From Rotaria sordida (Eukaryota; Rotifera; Eurotatoria; Philodinida; Philodinidae), in the NCBI GenBank assembly GCA_905250125.1, contig CAJNOL010001171.1, positions 1 through 64,000 of the forward strand: DNA of 64,000 nucleotides, given 5' to 3'. The translations under genes and the position numbers were made by a program. Below, piece after piece: positions 53,311-64,000 of the stretch. Position 1 is the first letter of the stretch; each line of letters begins with the position of its first letter. A model generated the notes under the pieces. The model was not told the origin of the DNA. It did no database searches and saw only the letters and a list, made by a program, of their open reading frames with translations.

Positions 53311-56300
53311 TCACTGTCTATGAATGGAATCTTGAAAAATTAAACGAACAAATGGTTTTGTTTCTGATAAAGATATTGAACAAAATGGACATATTGATTT
53401 TAAACCTTTAGTACCTAAAAAAAACAAAAAAAAAATTAAATATGATTATTTATCTTTCTCTTACCATATGGTACTTTTATTTTTGACCAATATAATGCTG
53501 TTGATTGTGATGTCATATGTCCACATGGATGAAAAGCATATGATGTTGTTGATTCATTATCTGTATTTGGTATAACATAAAATGCTGGTTCAATACCAGG
53601 TATAATTGGAATAAGTGGACCAATTGTTCGACAAAGAGGACATTCACGTAATTCATTATTATCATTTTTAACACCCCATTTATGATTTCCATGAACATGT
53701 CCACATAAAACATAAACAAATGCATTTGGAGAATATGATGATGATGATGATGACGATGCCGATGAAAATGGATGTGTTTTTATTATTAATGTATTTAATC
53801 CAACAGGACATTGTGGTTTTTTAGAATTTAATTGATCTAATTCAAGTTCAAGTAAACGACGAGTCTAAAAAAAAAACCTTTTTTTTTTGTTTATTCATTA
53901 AAAGAAAAAAAAACAATTATTTACAGGTGTATATTTAAGACCTTCAATTGATCTCCATAGAAGTGTTGCTCCACATAAATCAATAAGACTACCATCTTTA
54001 AGAATATTATCTGTATTTGAAGGAGGCTAAATATAAAAATTTTATTTGAATCTTTCTTTTTTTTTTTCATTTATTTACTGTTGATTGATAATTAAATTTT
54101 AATCGTCCTTCACCTAAATCAAAAACACTTCCACCAACTGATACTTCTTTCCATTTAGTTGCTTTTGAATTTGTATTAAATTGATCACCATCAAGATGCA
54201 TAACTAAAATACCATTTGTTGTTACACCATCCATTTCATTACGATCATTTTTCCATTTTATTGATTTTTCCTATTAATTAAAAAATTTTTATAAATAAAA
54301 ATTGTTTTTCTTTTTTTTTTTTTGCGTTATACTCCAAGAAAAATATTTTTTGATGCATCAAAACCAGCAGCAAATATTCGAGTTGTATATGGTGGATGAC
54401 GTGAAACAACAATACGACATGCATAACGTGAAATAGTTGATTGTGGTACAGTTAAATCATCAAATGTTTTTGCTCCAGGAACAGTATCCATAACAATACA
54501 ATCAATTTGATTTTCTGATGATCGACCAATCTAGATGAAAAGAATTTTTTTCATTTCGAAATAAAAAAAAAACAAAAGATTTTATACTTGAAACATATCT
54601 GAATCCTCATCATGTGCATATTGTACAACAACTGTTTGATTTCTTGATAATGTATATGAAATTGAATGAAAATCAGCTTGAGTTAATTTCTAAAAAAATA
54701 TTAAAGGCATATATTACAGTTATCTATAGAATAATTCATAATATATCCAAATATGTACATGTAAGTTGAATCTCAAATTCGCTTCTCTGAGTGTGCGTCA
54801 GAGATGTTCATGGTGGTGCTGCGGTGGGTTTTTAAAAAACCATCGCGGTAGTGGTAGCATTTTTTTTGGAGGACATTGAAAAACTGCCTGAATTTAATAG
54901 AATTTCAAGGTTTACAAATGAAACATCCCGACACTGAATGAATCTGATGGACTACTATCGGAATTTTAAAAGAAGGCACTTGGAGAAAAAGCTTATAACT
55001 TTCGAACGAAAAGTCATAGCGACCTGCGATTTTCAGCAATCGATAGAAGATTATAGAGGGCACATTTTTATATAAAAATCAAGGTTTAAATAATCGATGA
55101 TTGTGGAATCATTGAAAGAGTAGGCTCGTTATTTGGTGAAATCTCAGTAGAACAAGCTGAAACTTTCAGCATATGTAACCCCACTGTACCTCAATCTTCG
55201 CTGAAAATATCATCGATAAATCTTGTAATGACGAGGAATGGTGAGCCAATCATCATCTGGCCATACAGGAGACTCTCATTCAATCAAAATATTAGGAAAT
55301 GGCCTCAACTTTTGGCTGAATAAATATCATAATCTAGACTTCATATCTATGCAATTATATCATAGTTTGATTAAATGAACGAGAAGAGACGGTGAAAATA
55401 TTAGTAAATTCTGCATTTCTCTTAACAAAGTTGGAAAGATTTGTTTTAAAATACTTACTGTATGAAAATCATTTCTTCGTCGAATTTTGGCTATTTCCGT
55501 ACATTTTTACGATCAAAGTGTGATGCTATTGCATAGATATGTAGTCTAGATTATGGTATTTATTCAGCCAAAAGTTGAGGCCATTTCCTAATATTTTGAT
55601 TGAATGAGTGCCTTATGTAAGACCAGATGATGATTGGTTCACTATTCCTTGTCATCACAAGATTTATCGATGCTATTTTCAGCGAAGATTGGGGTACAGT
55701 GGGGCTATATATACTGAAAGTTTTAGCTTGTTCTGCTGAGATTTCACCAAATAATTAGCCTATTCTTTCAGTGATTGCATAATCACTGATTATTTAAATC
55801 TTGATTTTTATATAAAAATGTGCCCCCTATAATCTTCTATCGATTACTGAAAACCGCAGATCGCTATGACTTTTTGTTCGAAAGTTATAAGCTTTTTTTC
55901 CAGGTGCCTTCTTTTAAAATTCCGATAGTAGTACCAATATTTCTGGTCAACTATACTCTATCTAATGGTATAAATAACTTTCCTACTAGAACTTTCAAAA
56001 ATTTATATTTGACAAAATTAAACTGTTCGACCGATATATCAAATATATTATCTGAATTCTCAAGTCGAACTATACAATGGTAAAAAATAGTTTTTAAATT
56101 ACATGTTTAACTTCTGAGAGACAAAAAAAATAATATGTTTTTCTACAATGTCGTCCAAATGGCTAGTTACGTAAAATGATTAATTTAGCTTTTTCAAATT
56201 TTAATTTTCATGTTTTTGAAAAATTAGTATGTTAAACTGTGGTTTTTTCTTAAAAATGCTGTTCCATGTTATACCCAATCATTCGTGAGCAAGGAAGTCA

Positions 56301-59300
56301 CATGTCCATCTATCATGCGAATTTTGATTTAGACACTATTTCGAATGAATATGAGAAATATTCGTTGTATGAAAAATAAGCGTATTTCAAGGTTTTTACA
56401 GACTTACTCTTTGTTTAATCGTGTATCACCTGACACTATTCTAATAGAATTGATGTGAAGTCAATCGCATGAATAACTTATTCAGGTGTTGATTATGACA
56501 GTAATATGGTTAAACTTCAGGGAAATCATTTTACTATGAAGATGCAGAATGGACTCATTCGTCTTGAATGACATATAAATTACATTTTTTGCAAAATGAA
56601 TCATTTCGGAGGATGATATAAATGATTAGATACCTGTAAAGACAGCTATTTTTTTTTGAATTGAAATCAGTTCTTTCATTTCTTGAATCGTGTCAGTCCC
56701 GCTAGTCTTCATTTTATTTCCTATTGTTAAGGTTTTGTTCGGATGGAAGACAGGTTTCGATCTTTTATTGACTGTTAGCTCTAATAAAGTTTTTAGCATG
56801 AAGATCGTGTTATTATAAGTTTATATCGAAAACAAAATAATTTTAGAAAAAAAACATCGTTTTTCAATCGAAATGATATTCATTTGATGAGTAACAGAAA
56901 GGTCTAGAATAGATTTTTCCAAGCCTTCGTTTTCGAAATTCGACTAGATTTTTCGATAAAAAGTTGACGTCCGCCTCAGATCATGTCAGAATTTCGATTT
57001 CAAAGTTCTCGCTGAGTTTAGCTGAATATTTCTGAATAGGATATATTAGAAAAGTTGCAACTTGTCCAATGAACTAATCTTCTAGAAAAGTTTGAAGTCG
57101 AAACTCTAGCGCGACCACAGCTTTTTGTTGAAAAACGATCCGACACTTGATAAGGTTCACTCATTAACCAAGAAATGAAGAAAAGAGACATTTACACAAT
57201 ATTCGAGAATTTTTTTGATCCGATAGTTTATTACTTCAAATAGATAATTTCTATCCATGAGTTAAAAATAATCCAACATGTAGTAAAGGATTAAACACTA
57301 AATATCAACTTGTTTTTTTTTTCTAAAGCAATTAAGAGCTTTCCCCTCTCCAAAAAAAATGTCAATTTTGTGATTTATAGCTCGTTAGATAGAGCTAAGT
57401 GTCTACTTTCGAAATAAAGTTTTTTCTCAAAATAGGATTTTTGATTTTTACGTTTCTGTGCGTCTCAGATTTTTCCGCTATTTTAAACGCTAGAAAGCTC
57501 GACTTGATGTCAAAAATTAGCTCTACAACTTAACAGAGTCGGATTTTTCGATTTCTTCATTAATGTTTATAAGAAACTAACTTTTCTGGACCTATCTCCC
57601 ATTGGTTTTTTCATATTTCATCAGAGAAATTCTCTAAAAACACAAGCTAAGAGAGAATCGAAAAATCGGGCCCTGTTAAGTTGTAGCGCCACATTTTAAG
57701 ATCAGCCCGACTTTTCTAGCATATGAAACAGGGGAGAAATTTGAAACGCACGGAAACCTAAATTTTGACCTATAACCTCATGCTAACTCTTCATAGACTC
57801 AATGTATCGAGCTGAAATTTTTACTGTGAGGTATCTAGCTCGAGATACATCTCCAATGAAAACTTCATCAAGATTAGATACTTGATGAAAAAAATTTCAT
57901 TTTAGAGGGGTGAGGGCTAGAGCCCGTCGGGTAGGACCCGGACCCGTACCCGACCCGGACCCGCTCGGGTACGGGTCCGGGTTCGGGTCTAAAAATTTCG
58001 TTTTGGCCGGGTCCGGGTCGGGTTCCGGGTCTGAAACTTTTTTGTGACCGGGTTCGGATCGGGTCCAGATCTGAAGAAAACTTTGATGCATACAATGTAT
58101 TGTGAATTTTTTCAAAATTTTGTTCGTTTCACGAAGAAAAGAAATTAAGTGTATTTAGAAAGTATACAAAAAAGCAACAAAAGACTTTTTGAATATATTA
58201 TCGAAACTGATTTATCATCGTGCTTAGATCCAAAAAATTTAAGCGACCGGGTCCGGGTCGGATCCGGGTCCAACATTTTTTAAACAAGCGGGTCCGGGTC
58301 GGGTCCGAGCCCAACCTTTTTTAAACATACGGGTCCGGTTCCGGGTACGAATATAGCAAATTGTAAACGGGTCCGGGTTCGGGTCCAAAAATCTTGGACC
58401 CGACGGGGTCTAGTGAGGGCTCTTAAATCTAGATTCATAATAAAATCGACATTCTTTTTCAAACATCAAATGCATTTTGATAACAGACTATGTGTATCCA
58501 TCTGATTATTTACACGAAACCTATTGCTTTATGATAGTTTCGCAAGCAATATGTGTACAATCAATCCACACTCGGCTCACATTCAATCAATATCGATTAC
58601 ATACGTATGATTACATCATAACGAATATTCCTCATCTTCTTCTTCTTCTTCTTCTTCATTTTTTTCCTATCACTATGTCTACAAGCAATTGTGAAATCGA
58701 AGATGTCCTTGTTCATACTATGCACTAAATTATTTCTTTTTTTTTTAATATACTGTTTTTGTTACCTGTACTTCATCTGCATTTTTGCATAAATGTTGTC
58801 GTTGTGCTTTGAGACCATTAGCTTGTGTACGTTGTCTCAATTGAAATTTGCTTTTTCGTCTACCACGATCACCATTAGGAATTTGCCCATTATATCTTAA
58901 AAACATAAAAAGATGTTAAGTATTTAAATATATAGACATAACAATAAGATTGAATGTCTAAAATATAACATTAATCGTCAAGATATATGTATATATCGAT
59001 GTTTATAGCCTTGAAAGTATGTAAATTCACATTTAATTTTTTTTCTTGTATCATAAAAAGATTAAAGAAATATTTCAAGGTTGATTATATTCATTTTGTT
59101 TTTTTTTCTTTGATATGTTTACAAAAGTTGAACTAGAGAGAGAGATAGACCTATGATAAGAAATCCATTATTCATTTTTGTTATCGTGATAAAATAAATA
59201 CGATTATATCAGCAATATTAATGATTGATAAATGTTCTTATTAACTTGAATTTTTCTTTTTTGTGTATTGTCAATATTATAAAAGTATAAAATACATTTA

Positions 59301-59500
59301 AAGAAATCGTTCAATATTTGGTACAAGCGCACCATCTATCCTCGATTAAAACACTTCAAAAACTTATTAATATTCAAAACGAAATAATCAATGAATATAT
59401 TTCGGTATGCAATAAAATGTATAACTTACCCGAGAACAACTAATTCACCATATTTGATTTGCTGTTGTTGTAGTTCGTCACTTGTAGTAATGTCCGGCAT
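53311..59500 (-). CDS. pellino: Pellino E3 ubiquitin ligase
   Basis: RING-like E3 ligase with a cryptic FHA domain that binds phosphorylated IRAK/Pelle and ubiquitinates it in Toll/IL-1 signalling. Eight exons: 59430-59500, 58766-58895, 54588-54689, 54333-54530, 54079-54270, 53925-54026, 53465-53864, 53311-53414. Junctions are in frame and give 432 aa, close to the animal family (about 420). Landmarks: GYNGQIPNGDRGRRKSKF near the N-terminus; FHA core STISRYACRI, FAAGFDASKNIFLG, MDGVTTNGILVMH; LIDLCGATLLWR; PQCPVGLNTL. The C-terminal RING-like part has YVLCGHVHGNHKWG, RECPLCRTIGP, FHPCGHMTS and CPFCSISL, so its Cys/His ligands are present. The intron 54690-58765 (4.1 kb) carries several mobile elements. 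The Ser-rich insert near 53725-53765 (minus strand) is a local polyserine expansion. Confidence 0.96.
54951..55932. mobile_element. ~1-kb palindromic element in a Pellino intron
   Basis: The left arm starts ACTACTATCGGAATTTTAAAAG and the right arm ends with its reverse complement. About 400-nt arms match at roughly 85-90 percent by eye, with shared inverted blocks TATAAGCTTTTT, ATCGATAGAAGATTATAG and GAGGCCATTTCCTAAT. The centre (about 55355-55525) is unpaired and non-coding. A TA is present just inside each end (AC-TA-CTATCGG), compatible with a TA target duplication. Probably a fold-back DNA element. Confidence 0.75.
57336..58422 (-). mobile_element. TTAA-flanked piggyBac-like element, copy 2, interrupted
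   Basis: Reverse-oriented relative of the element at 43458-44138, sharing long stretches such as TTGTGATTTATAGCTCGTTAG and AAGCTAAGAGAGAATCGAAAA. It is bounded by TTAA at 57332-57335 and 58423-58426. Its last bases are split by a nested hAT-like insertion at 57918-58412. Without that insert it would be about 585 bp; it lacks an internal ~75-100-nt segment present in copy 1. It sits in the long Pellino intron. No transposase frame. Confidence 0.78.
57918..58412. mobile_element. GC-rich hAT-like element nested in piggyBac-like copy
   Basis: The ends TAGAGCCCGTCGGGT and (reverse complement of the right end) TAGACCCCGTCGGGT match at 14 of 15 positions. The 8-bp GTGAGGGC directly precedes and directly follows the element, an 8-bp target duplication as made by hAT transposases. 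The interior is dominated by GGGTCCGGGTCGGGT-type words on one strand near the right end and their complement near the left. This makes it by far the most GC-rich block of the window. An AT-rich core lies at about 58085-58240. Similar ACCCGACCCG-rich termini are known from hAT families. No transposase. Confidence 0.75.
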
Positions 59501-60511
59501 CGTCTATGATGAGGATGAAGCAGACCAAAAAAAAAAAAAAAAGGAAGGCACTTCTACGGACAGAGAGCAATTCTTAGGTATAGTAGTACTGTGATAGAAG
59601 GAGAAAAAAATAGTGGTCGAATGATTCGTTTTATACGAAGAGAAGAAAGGGACTATATTCTTCGTCCTCTTTTTTTTCCTCTCTGTCTACTGTTGATGCT
59701 ACTCGACGAGAAAGCGAGCGAGCAAGAGGGCATATATATATATATATATATATATATGAGGTTATACACCATAGATATGCATTCAAAAAGCAAGTAAAGA
59801 ACAAAAAAAAGTGAAGTCTCTCTTTCGCTATCGACGACGACGAAAGAGAAAAAAAGCGAGAGAATTGTATATGTTTGTCATTCTTTGCATCTAGAAAAGA
59901 GAATCTATGTATAAAAGGTGATGAACATGTGAAAAAATTTCTCACTATAATCTGTCAAATTGTTTTTTTTGTACAGTGATAAATATTGTTTTCATATACA
60001 TATATAACTATTTCTTTATTCACTTACAAAAGAAATAAAAAGAATGAAAACTCTTTTTCCAGTGAATAATAAAGATAGTTAAACGAATAATGATCGTTCT
60101 ATTATTGTTGTTGTGATTATTATTATTAAATAAAGAGATTCACTTAATATGAATAATTAATTTTTTATGTTCATTAATTTTCACAATGATAATTTCTATC
60201 TATCATCACTATAGATAACAACTACTTTCTAATAGATATTAATTCGAATTATCTTTATACCTAATCTATGACTAAAGTTGATTGAAAGACAAGCTTTATA
60301 TGATTAATAAAAGCTTTTCACTTATTATTTTGTTTCGCTTGAATAGTTAAGTATAATTATATAGTGTGGGAGTACAAATATTTAATGTATCTTATGTTCT
60401 TCATTAGTCATGATGAGGCGTTATTTGTATATATATATATATATATATAAACATTAATTAGTCTTCAGTCAATATTCATTTTCAACTGGAGAAAAAAAAA
60501 TCATTAATAAG
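59501..60511. promoter_or_regulatory. Divergent upstream region of Pellino and MsrA
   Basis: One kilobase between two divergently read start codons. It contains GA/CT-rich tracts near 59540-59860, a (TA)n microsatellite at 59731-59757 and another at 60428-60451. Any promoters of both genes must lie here, but no specific core element is recognisable. Confidence 0.4.
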
Positions 60512-60961
60512 ATGGAAATTGCTACATTTGCTGGTGGTTGTTTTTGGCATATGCAAACAGTTTTTTCAAAAATTCCTGGTGTAATATCGACTGTTGTTGG
60601 TTATTCCGGTGGTCATATTCATAATCCAACTTATGAACAAGTTCGTACAGGAACAACTGGTCATGCTGAATCAGTTCAAATAGTATTTAATCCTCATATT
60701 GTAACATATGCGAAATTATTAGAGATATTTTTCTCAAATCATGATTCATCACAAATTAATCAACAAGGTCCTGATATTGGTTCACAATATCGATCAGTCA
60801 TTTTTTATCATAATATTTATCAATGGCAAATAACAATAAGTTATATTCAACAATTAAGAATGTTTCGAATGCTTCCAATTGTTACTCAAATTGTACCATT
60901 TCAAGTATTTTATCCTGCTGAAACTTATCATCAATTTTATGAAGCAAAACATCAAAATTGA
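60512..60961 (+). CDS. msrA: Peptide methionine sulfoxide reductase A
   Basis: Reduces the S-epimer of methionine sulfoxide in proteins, part of oxidative-damage repair. Single exon, 149 aa, cytosolic (no targeting sequence). Landmarks: FAGGCFWHMQ with catalytic Cys10; GVISTVVGYSGGHIHNPTYEQV; TGTTGHAESVQIVF; FFSNHDSSQINQQGPDIGSQYRS; and the C-terminal FYPAETYHQFY. These are the conserved MsrA core blocks. Cys10 is the only cysteine in the protein, so there is no resolving Cys to form the intramolecular disulfide used by most MsrA enzymes; recycling would need another thiol. The start at 60512 fits well because the family's conserved core begins directly after the Met. Lack of introns and the compact size could indicate a transferred gene, but its codon use looks like the AT-rich neighbours. 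Confidence 0.92.
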   Translation: MEIATFAGGCFWHMQTVFSKIPGVISTVVGYSGGHIHNPTYEQVRTGTTGHAESVQIVFNPHIVTYAKLLEIFFSNHDSSQINQQGPDIGSQYRSVIFYHNIYQWQITISYIQQLRMFRMLPIVTQIVPFQVFYPAETYHQFYEAKHQN

Positions 60962-61679
60962 AAGTGGTTTTTTTTTAAATTTAATTTATAGTACTAATTT
61001 AATTAAATCATAACGAATTCCATCTTAATCGAAATATGCAAAAAAAGTTTATAAAACAACTTTGAAAGCAGTCTTTTTTTTTAGAAGTCTAATTTTTATT
61101 GAAATGAAAATCATCTATAATCAGTATGTTAAACATAGCGAAAAAAAAATCTGAGAATTACATACGTTAGGAAGATGAATTTACGAAATTTCGATTTCGT
61201 GTTTACGTACTATAAATTGAAAAATGATTAGAAATTAAAGAGTTTTGAATCGATTCAGAGTTCGACACAGAGCTCTACTAATGACCCGTTGATATTAATT
61301 GAAATGGAATTATTTCAACGCTAGATCTAATTAAAAAAGAATCTGTTGGATTGGTCCACAGACTTGGACCCGATGGTCTTTAATGATAGCTAATCTTACA
61401 GCAATCTTCATTGTAATATATCTCCTTCATACTATGCCTACATGCAGGTGTTACAACTTTCGTCCTCACATATTCTATTTTTCCTTTTATCTCTATCGTT
61501 GTTCTTTTCTTTCTTTCTTATCTCTTTTATTGTGACGACTAGATATGTCTCATCTCTTTGTTTTCTCTGACATCATGTAATCTGGCCACCCACTACTTTT
61601 ATATATACGTAGAACGTTTAAAAAGTTCTCGAATTGATTTTGTTTAAAAACAACAAAACATATGTTCTTTGTTTCGAAG

Positions 61680-61905
61680 TAGTATTCCTCAGCTGAAACT
61701 CAATTTTGTCAATGTTTTGAAAGCTTTTATGTACCTGATGTAAAGTCATCTTCAGATAGACGGTTCAGACACTGATGTATCACTGAACCTAATGAATTTC
61801 GATTATTGTAATGCTTTCCTTTGAAATGATCTTTAAAAACTGAGAACAGGAAATAATCATTGGGAGTCAGATCTGATGAATAAGGCCAAGGACAAAGAAA
61901 TTAGT
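61680..61905 (-). pseudogene. Mariner transposase C-terminal fragment
   Basis: The minus strand reads PWPYSSDLTPNDYFLFSVFK followed by DHFKGKHYNNRNSLGSVIH. This corresponds to the mariner signature HPPYSPDLAPSDYHLF around the last catalytic Asp and to the region after it. Toward lower coordinates the trail ends in a YYFETKN-like remnant of the usual GDYFEK ending. The N-terminal helix-turn-helix and the first catalytic Asp are not found and stops flank the block, so it is a dead fragment. Confidence 0.72.
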
Positions 61906-62599
61906 ATTTTACATCGTGAATAAAAGAAGAAAGAAACAGCTGAAATTCAATCTCATCATTGTTTTCTAATTTCTGAATAAAGTTCATTTATCAAAATATA
62001 CCTTCATTATTGTTACATTCATCGGCATAGATTCTTTGAGAATGTTGTTTGACTAAAATCACAATTTTGGTTAAAATTGTAAATAAGTTATTGTTCAATC
62101 CAATGTTCGATAGTTTTTGTTTGTAATTTTCTTCCTTTTAATCAAATTGATTATTTCTTTTTGGTCCTTCAATTCTCTGCAGATACATTAAGAGAAACAA
62201 TTGTTCCAACATATGTTCGATTTCAATCATTTTCCATTATCAATCAATTTTATATAACTACAAATCTACATCAAAGATTAGTCAATGTGTAATCCGAGAA
62301 AAATTTTTGTTCATTTATTAATTTAGAATTATAAATCATTTTCAACATAACAACTGATCAATCATCTTAAAGGACATTAATTCAATCAATAATTATTCTT
62401 GTTCATAGACATGAACTTGATTTTTAAAATTATTAGTCATCATTTATTTTTTGATTAATGAAGACTAATATGAATATAAATAAGAATATGTTATAAACAA
62501 CTAGCATGTGATATACAACTTTTTAAAAAGAAAAATTGATCAAATGAAAACTAATTAGCAATATGATATTAGAGATCAAATTATCATTTAAGGTTGAAA

Positions 62600-63017
62600 A
62601 TGAGACTTAATAGTTTTCTTGCTAGAAAAAGCAAAGTCTCTAAAAAAAGATATTTGGTTCAAAATATTTATTGAAGTCTGAAAAGTTTTAAGAACATGTT
62701 TGGTTGATGAAGTTTCCTGAATGCTTATCGAATTTAAAAGAAAATCTCCATCTACTGAGACAAAGTTGATCTTATTTTCTGTCTTTTATTGAGTTTTGTG
62801 ATACTACGATGGAGCATTGTAATTCGATAAAAATAAAATTTTCATGTTATCGGTTGAGTTCGATAACGAAATTTTTCTAACGCACTTTGTTTGCGAATCT
62901 TTACACAATTTTGTAGTAGAGATTTTGCTTTTTCAAACTAGAAAATTATTGAATTCCTCGACGACGAATTGTTGTCACTTCGTACCGAAAACAAAATTAA
63001 TGGAAAATCCGTTAATT
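62600..63017. mobile_element. Diverged relative of the 31647-32585 element
   Basis: The right end, read in reverse complement, is ACGGATTTTCCATTAATTTTG, resembling ACGGGTGGGGCAAAAGTTTTGCATTAATTTTG of the intact element. Further in, the two arms share (in inverted orientation) CTAGAAAAAGCAAAGTCTC-like words that match TTAGAAAGAGCAAAGTGTC in the other element. The left outer end is lost or too diverged. Shorter and older than the 939-bp copy. Confidence 0.55.
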
Positions 63018-64000
63018 GAGTATAATCAAAATTTCAGAGTTCAATCAACTCATTTTGCTTGACTTGAATCAACATACTATCCTTTTGTATTGGTATGGCT
63101 GCTCTTTTAAGGATAAGTCATAAGATTATGAAACTTAATATTTTTATCTGAATAGGATCAATATTAATTATTCTAATCCGTGGATAAAATTTATTTGCCT
63201 ATTTTATTCTCTAATTTTATCGTTATTTATAATTCATTCTCGATATAAAATGATGCTTGAATTCTGTACTATGTCGAACTTGTCATCAGGTTTTTTAAGT
63301 ACAAGCTTTCATCTACCAAATAATAAGACACGACTGTTTTTATCATATATACGACAATTAGTTTTGTTTCCAAAAATAAAAAACTCTGAAAAAAACAATA
63401 CATCATCGCAGACTCTTCCTCTCATTATCAATAATAATCTAAAGAAAGAATCGAGGGCACATCTAATTAATCTATGTCATACGTAACAATTTAATATTAT
63501 TAATGATTGCTTGATTAATAGAACTAAACAATTGAAATATATATATATAGTTTTACAATCAATATCTTTTTGTCAAACTTAACTATTATTGACTTTTCAT
63601 CACAATAATAAATATGGATTATATCATTTTTCTCATGTTTATTGAGATGAAAAAAAAAACCCATGTTATATAAAACACAATTCCAGATTGTTTATGTTAT
63701 TTTTTACCTTGAACTTCATACGTGCGATATATTAAAGATAAACCATAGTAAATTACATTATCGAACTAAATCTCATGTGATAGGAAAAGAAACAACTTAT
63801 TTGAGATTGAGTTACTTAAACAAATGACATTGACATGAGAAAAGTTTCTGATAGAAATCAATTTCTTCTTTACAAATGATTTATTCTTATCAACAAGTAT
63901 ATCAACATTATCTCAACAATATTGAAGATTATCTATTGATAGTTAAACTCATGTGAAAAAAAAAGAGAAATTTCTATTATTTTACTTAGAATTATTATAA

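Larger units (their letters stand above)
60962..64000. other. Intergenic, with transposon remnants
   Basis: 3 kb with no host gene. It contains a mariner transposase fragment (61680-61905) and a diverged inverted-repeat element (62600-63017), both listed. The final kilobase is AT-rich with short frames lacking recognisable domains. Confidence 0.5.

Noticed and set aside
57918-58412. GGGTCCGGGTCGGGT block as telomeric or simple minisatellite DNA
   Set aside because: The word is not a telomere repeat, and the block has defined inverted ends and an 8-bp target duplication.
62844-63062. 72-codon frame
   Set aside because: Overlaps the inverted repeat of a transposon relic and has no domain.

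Overview
The window is eukaryotic and almost certainly animal. It is strongly AT-rich and has GT-AG introns, many of them only about 50-80 nt. Its genes belong to animal families: Prickle, Pellino, PFKFB, YOD1, myosin essential light chain and a rhodopsin-class neuropeptide-type GPCR. My best guess is a bdelloid rotifer or a close relative. The grounds are compact genes, short AT-rich introns, many small non-autonomous DNA transposons, and tandem LRR exons of a kind I associate with rotifers. This assignment is inference and no sequence search was possible.

Layout. 618-1198 (-): myosin essential light chain, 3 exons. 2636-5736 (-): peptide-type GPCR, 2 exons around a 1.56-kb intron. 11304-11939 (+): intronless EF-hand protein of neuronal-calcium-sensor type. 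14377-15087 (+): fatty-acid 2-hydroxylase-like protein without a cytochrome b5 domain. 16587-17328 (+): acyl-protein thioesterase. 20705-22410 (+): tyrosine aminotransferase, 9 exons. 22554-23165 (+): small secreted or single-pass membrane protein, starting only 143 nt after the aminotransferase. 28157-28817 (+): five leucine-rich-repeat exons on an exact 139-bp period. 33071-36240 (-): Prickle (PET, three LIM, CaaX). 40085-45039 (-): PFKFB, 15 exons. 48551-49493 (-): YOD1-type OTU deubiquitinase whose 3' end is not visible. 53311-59500 (-): Pellino E3 ligase, 8 exons. 60512-60961 (+): methionine sulfoxide reductase A. A 100-N assembly gap lies at 47640-47739.

The genes do not form one pathway. 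Loose themes are calcium and myosin (MLC, NCS-like), planar polarity (Prickle), ubiquitin signalling (YOD1, Pellino), lipid modification (thioesterase, FA hydroxylase) and basic metabolism (TAT, PFKFB, MsrA). The genes up to 5.7 kb are on the minus strand, those from 11 to 29 kb on the plus strand, those from 33 to 59.5 kb on the minus strand, and MsrA is divergent from Pellino.

The most striking non-genic content is a dense load of fold-back DNA elements, in introns as well as between genes. They include a TTAA-flanked piggyBac-like element present twice (43458-44138, and an inverted copy at 57336-58422). The second copy carries a GC-rich hAT-like element (57918-58412) nested in it with an 8-bp target duplication. 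There is also a 939-bp TA-flanked element with about 200-bp inverted repeats (31647-32585) and a diverged relative (62600-63017), plus two near-perfect ~1-kb palindromes inside introns of PFKFB and Pellino. Remnants of mariner and hAT transposase genes are present too. I saw no rRNA or tRNA gene, no CRISPR, and no convincing retrovirus-like element.
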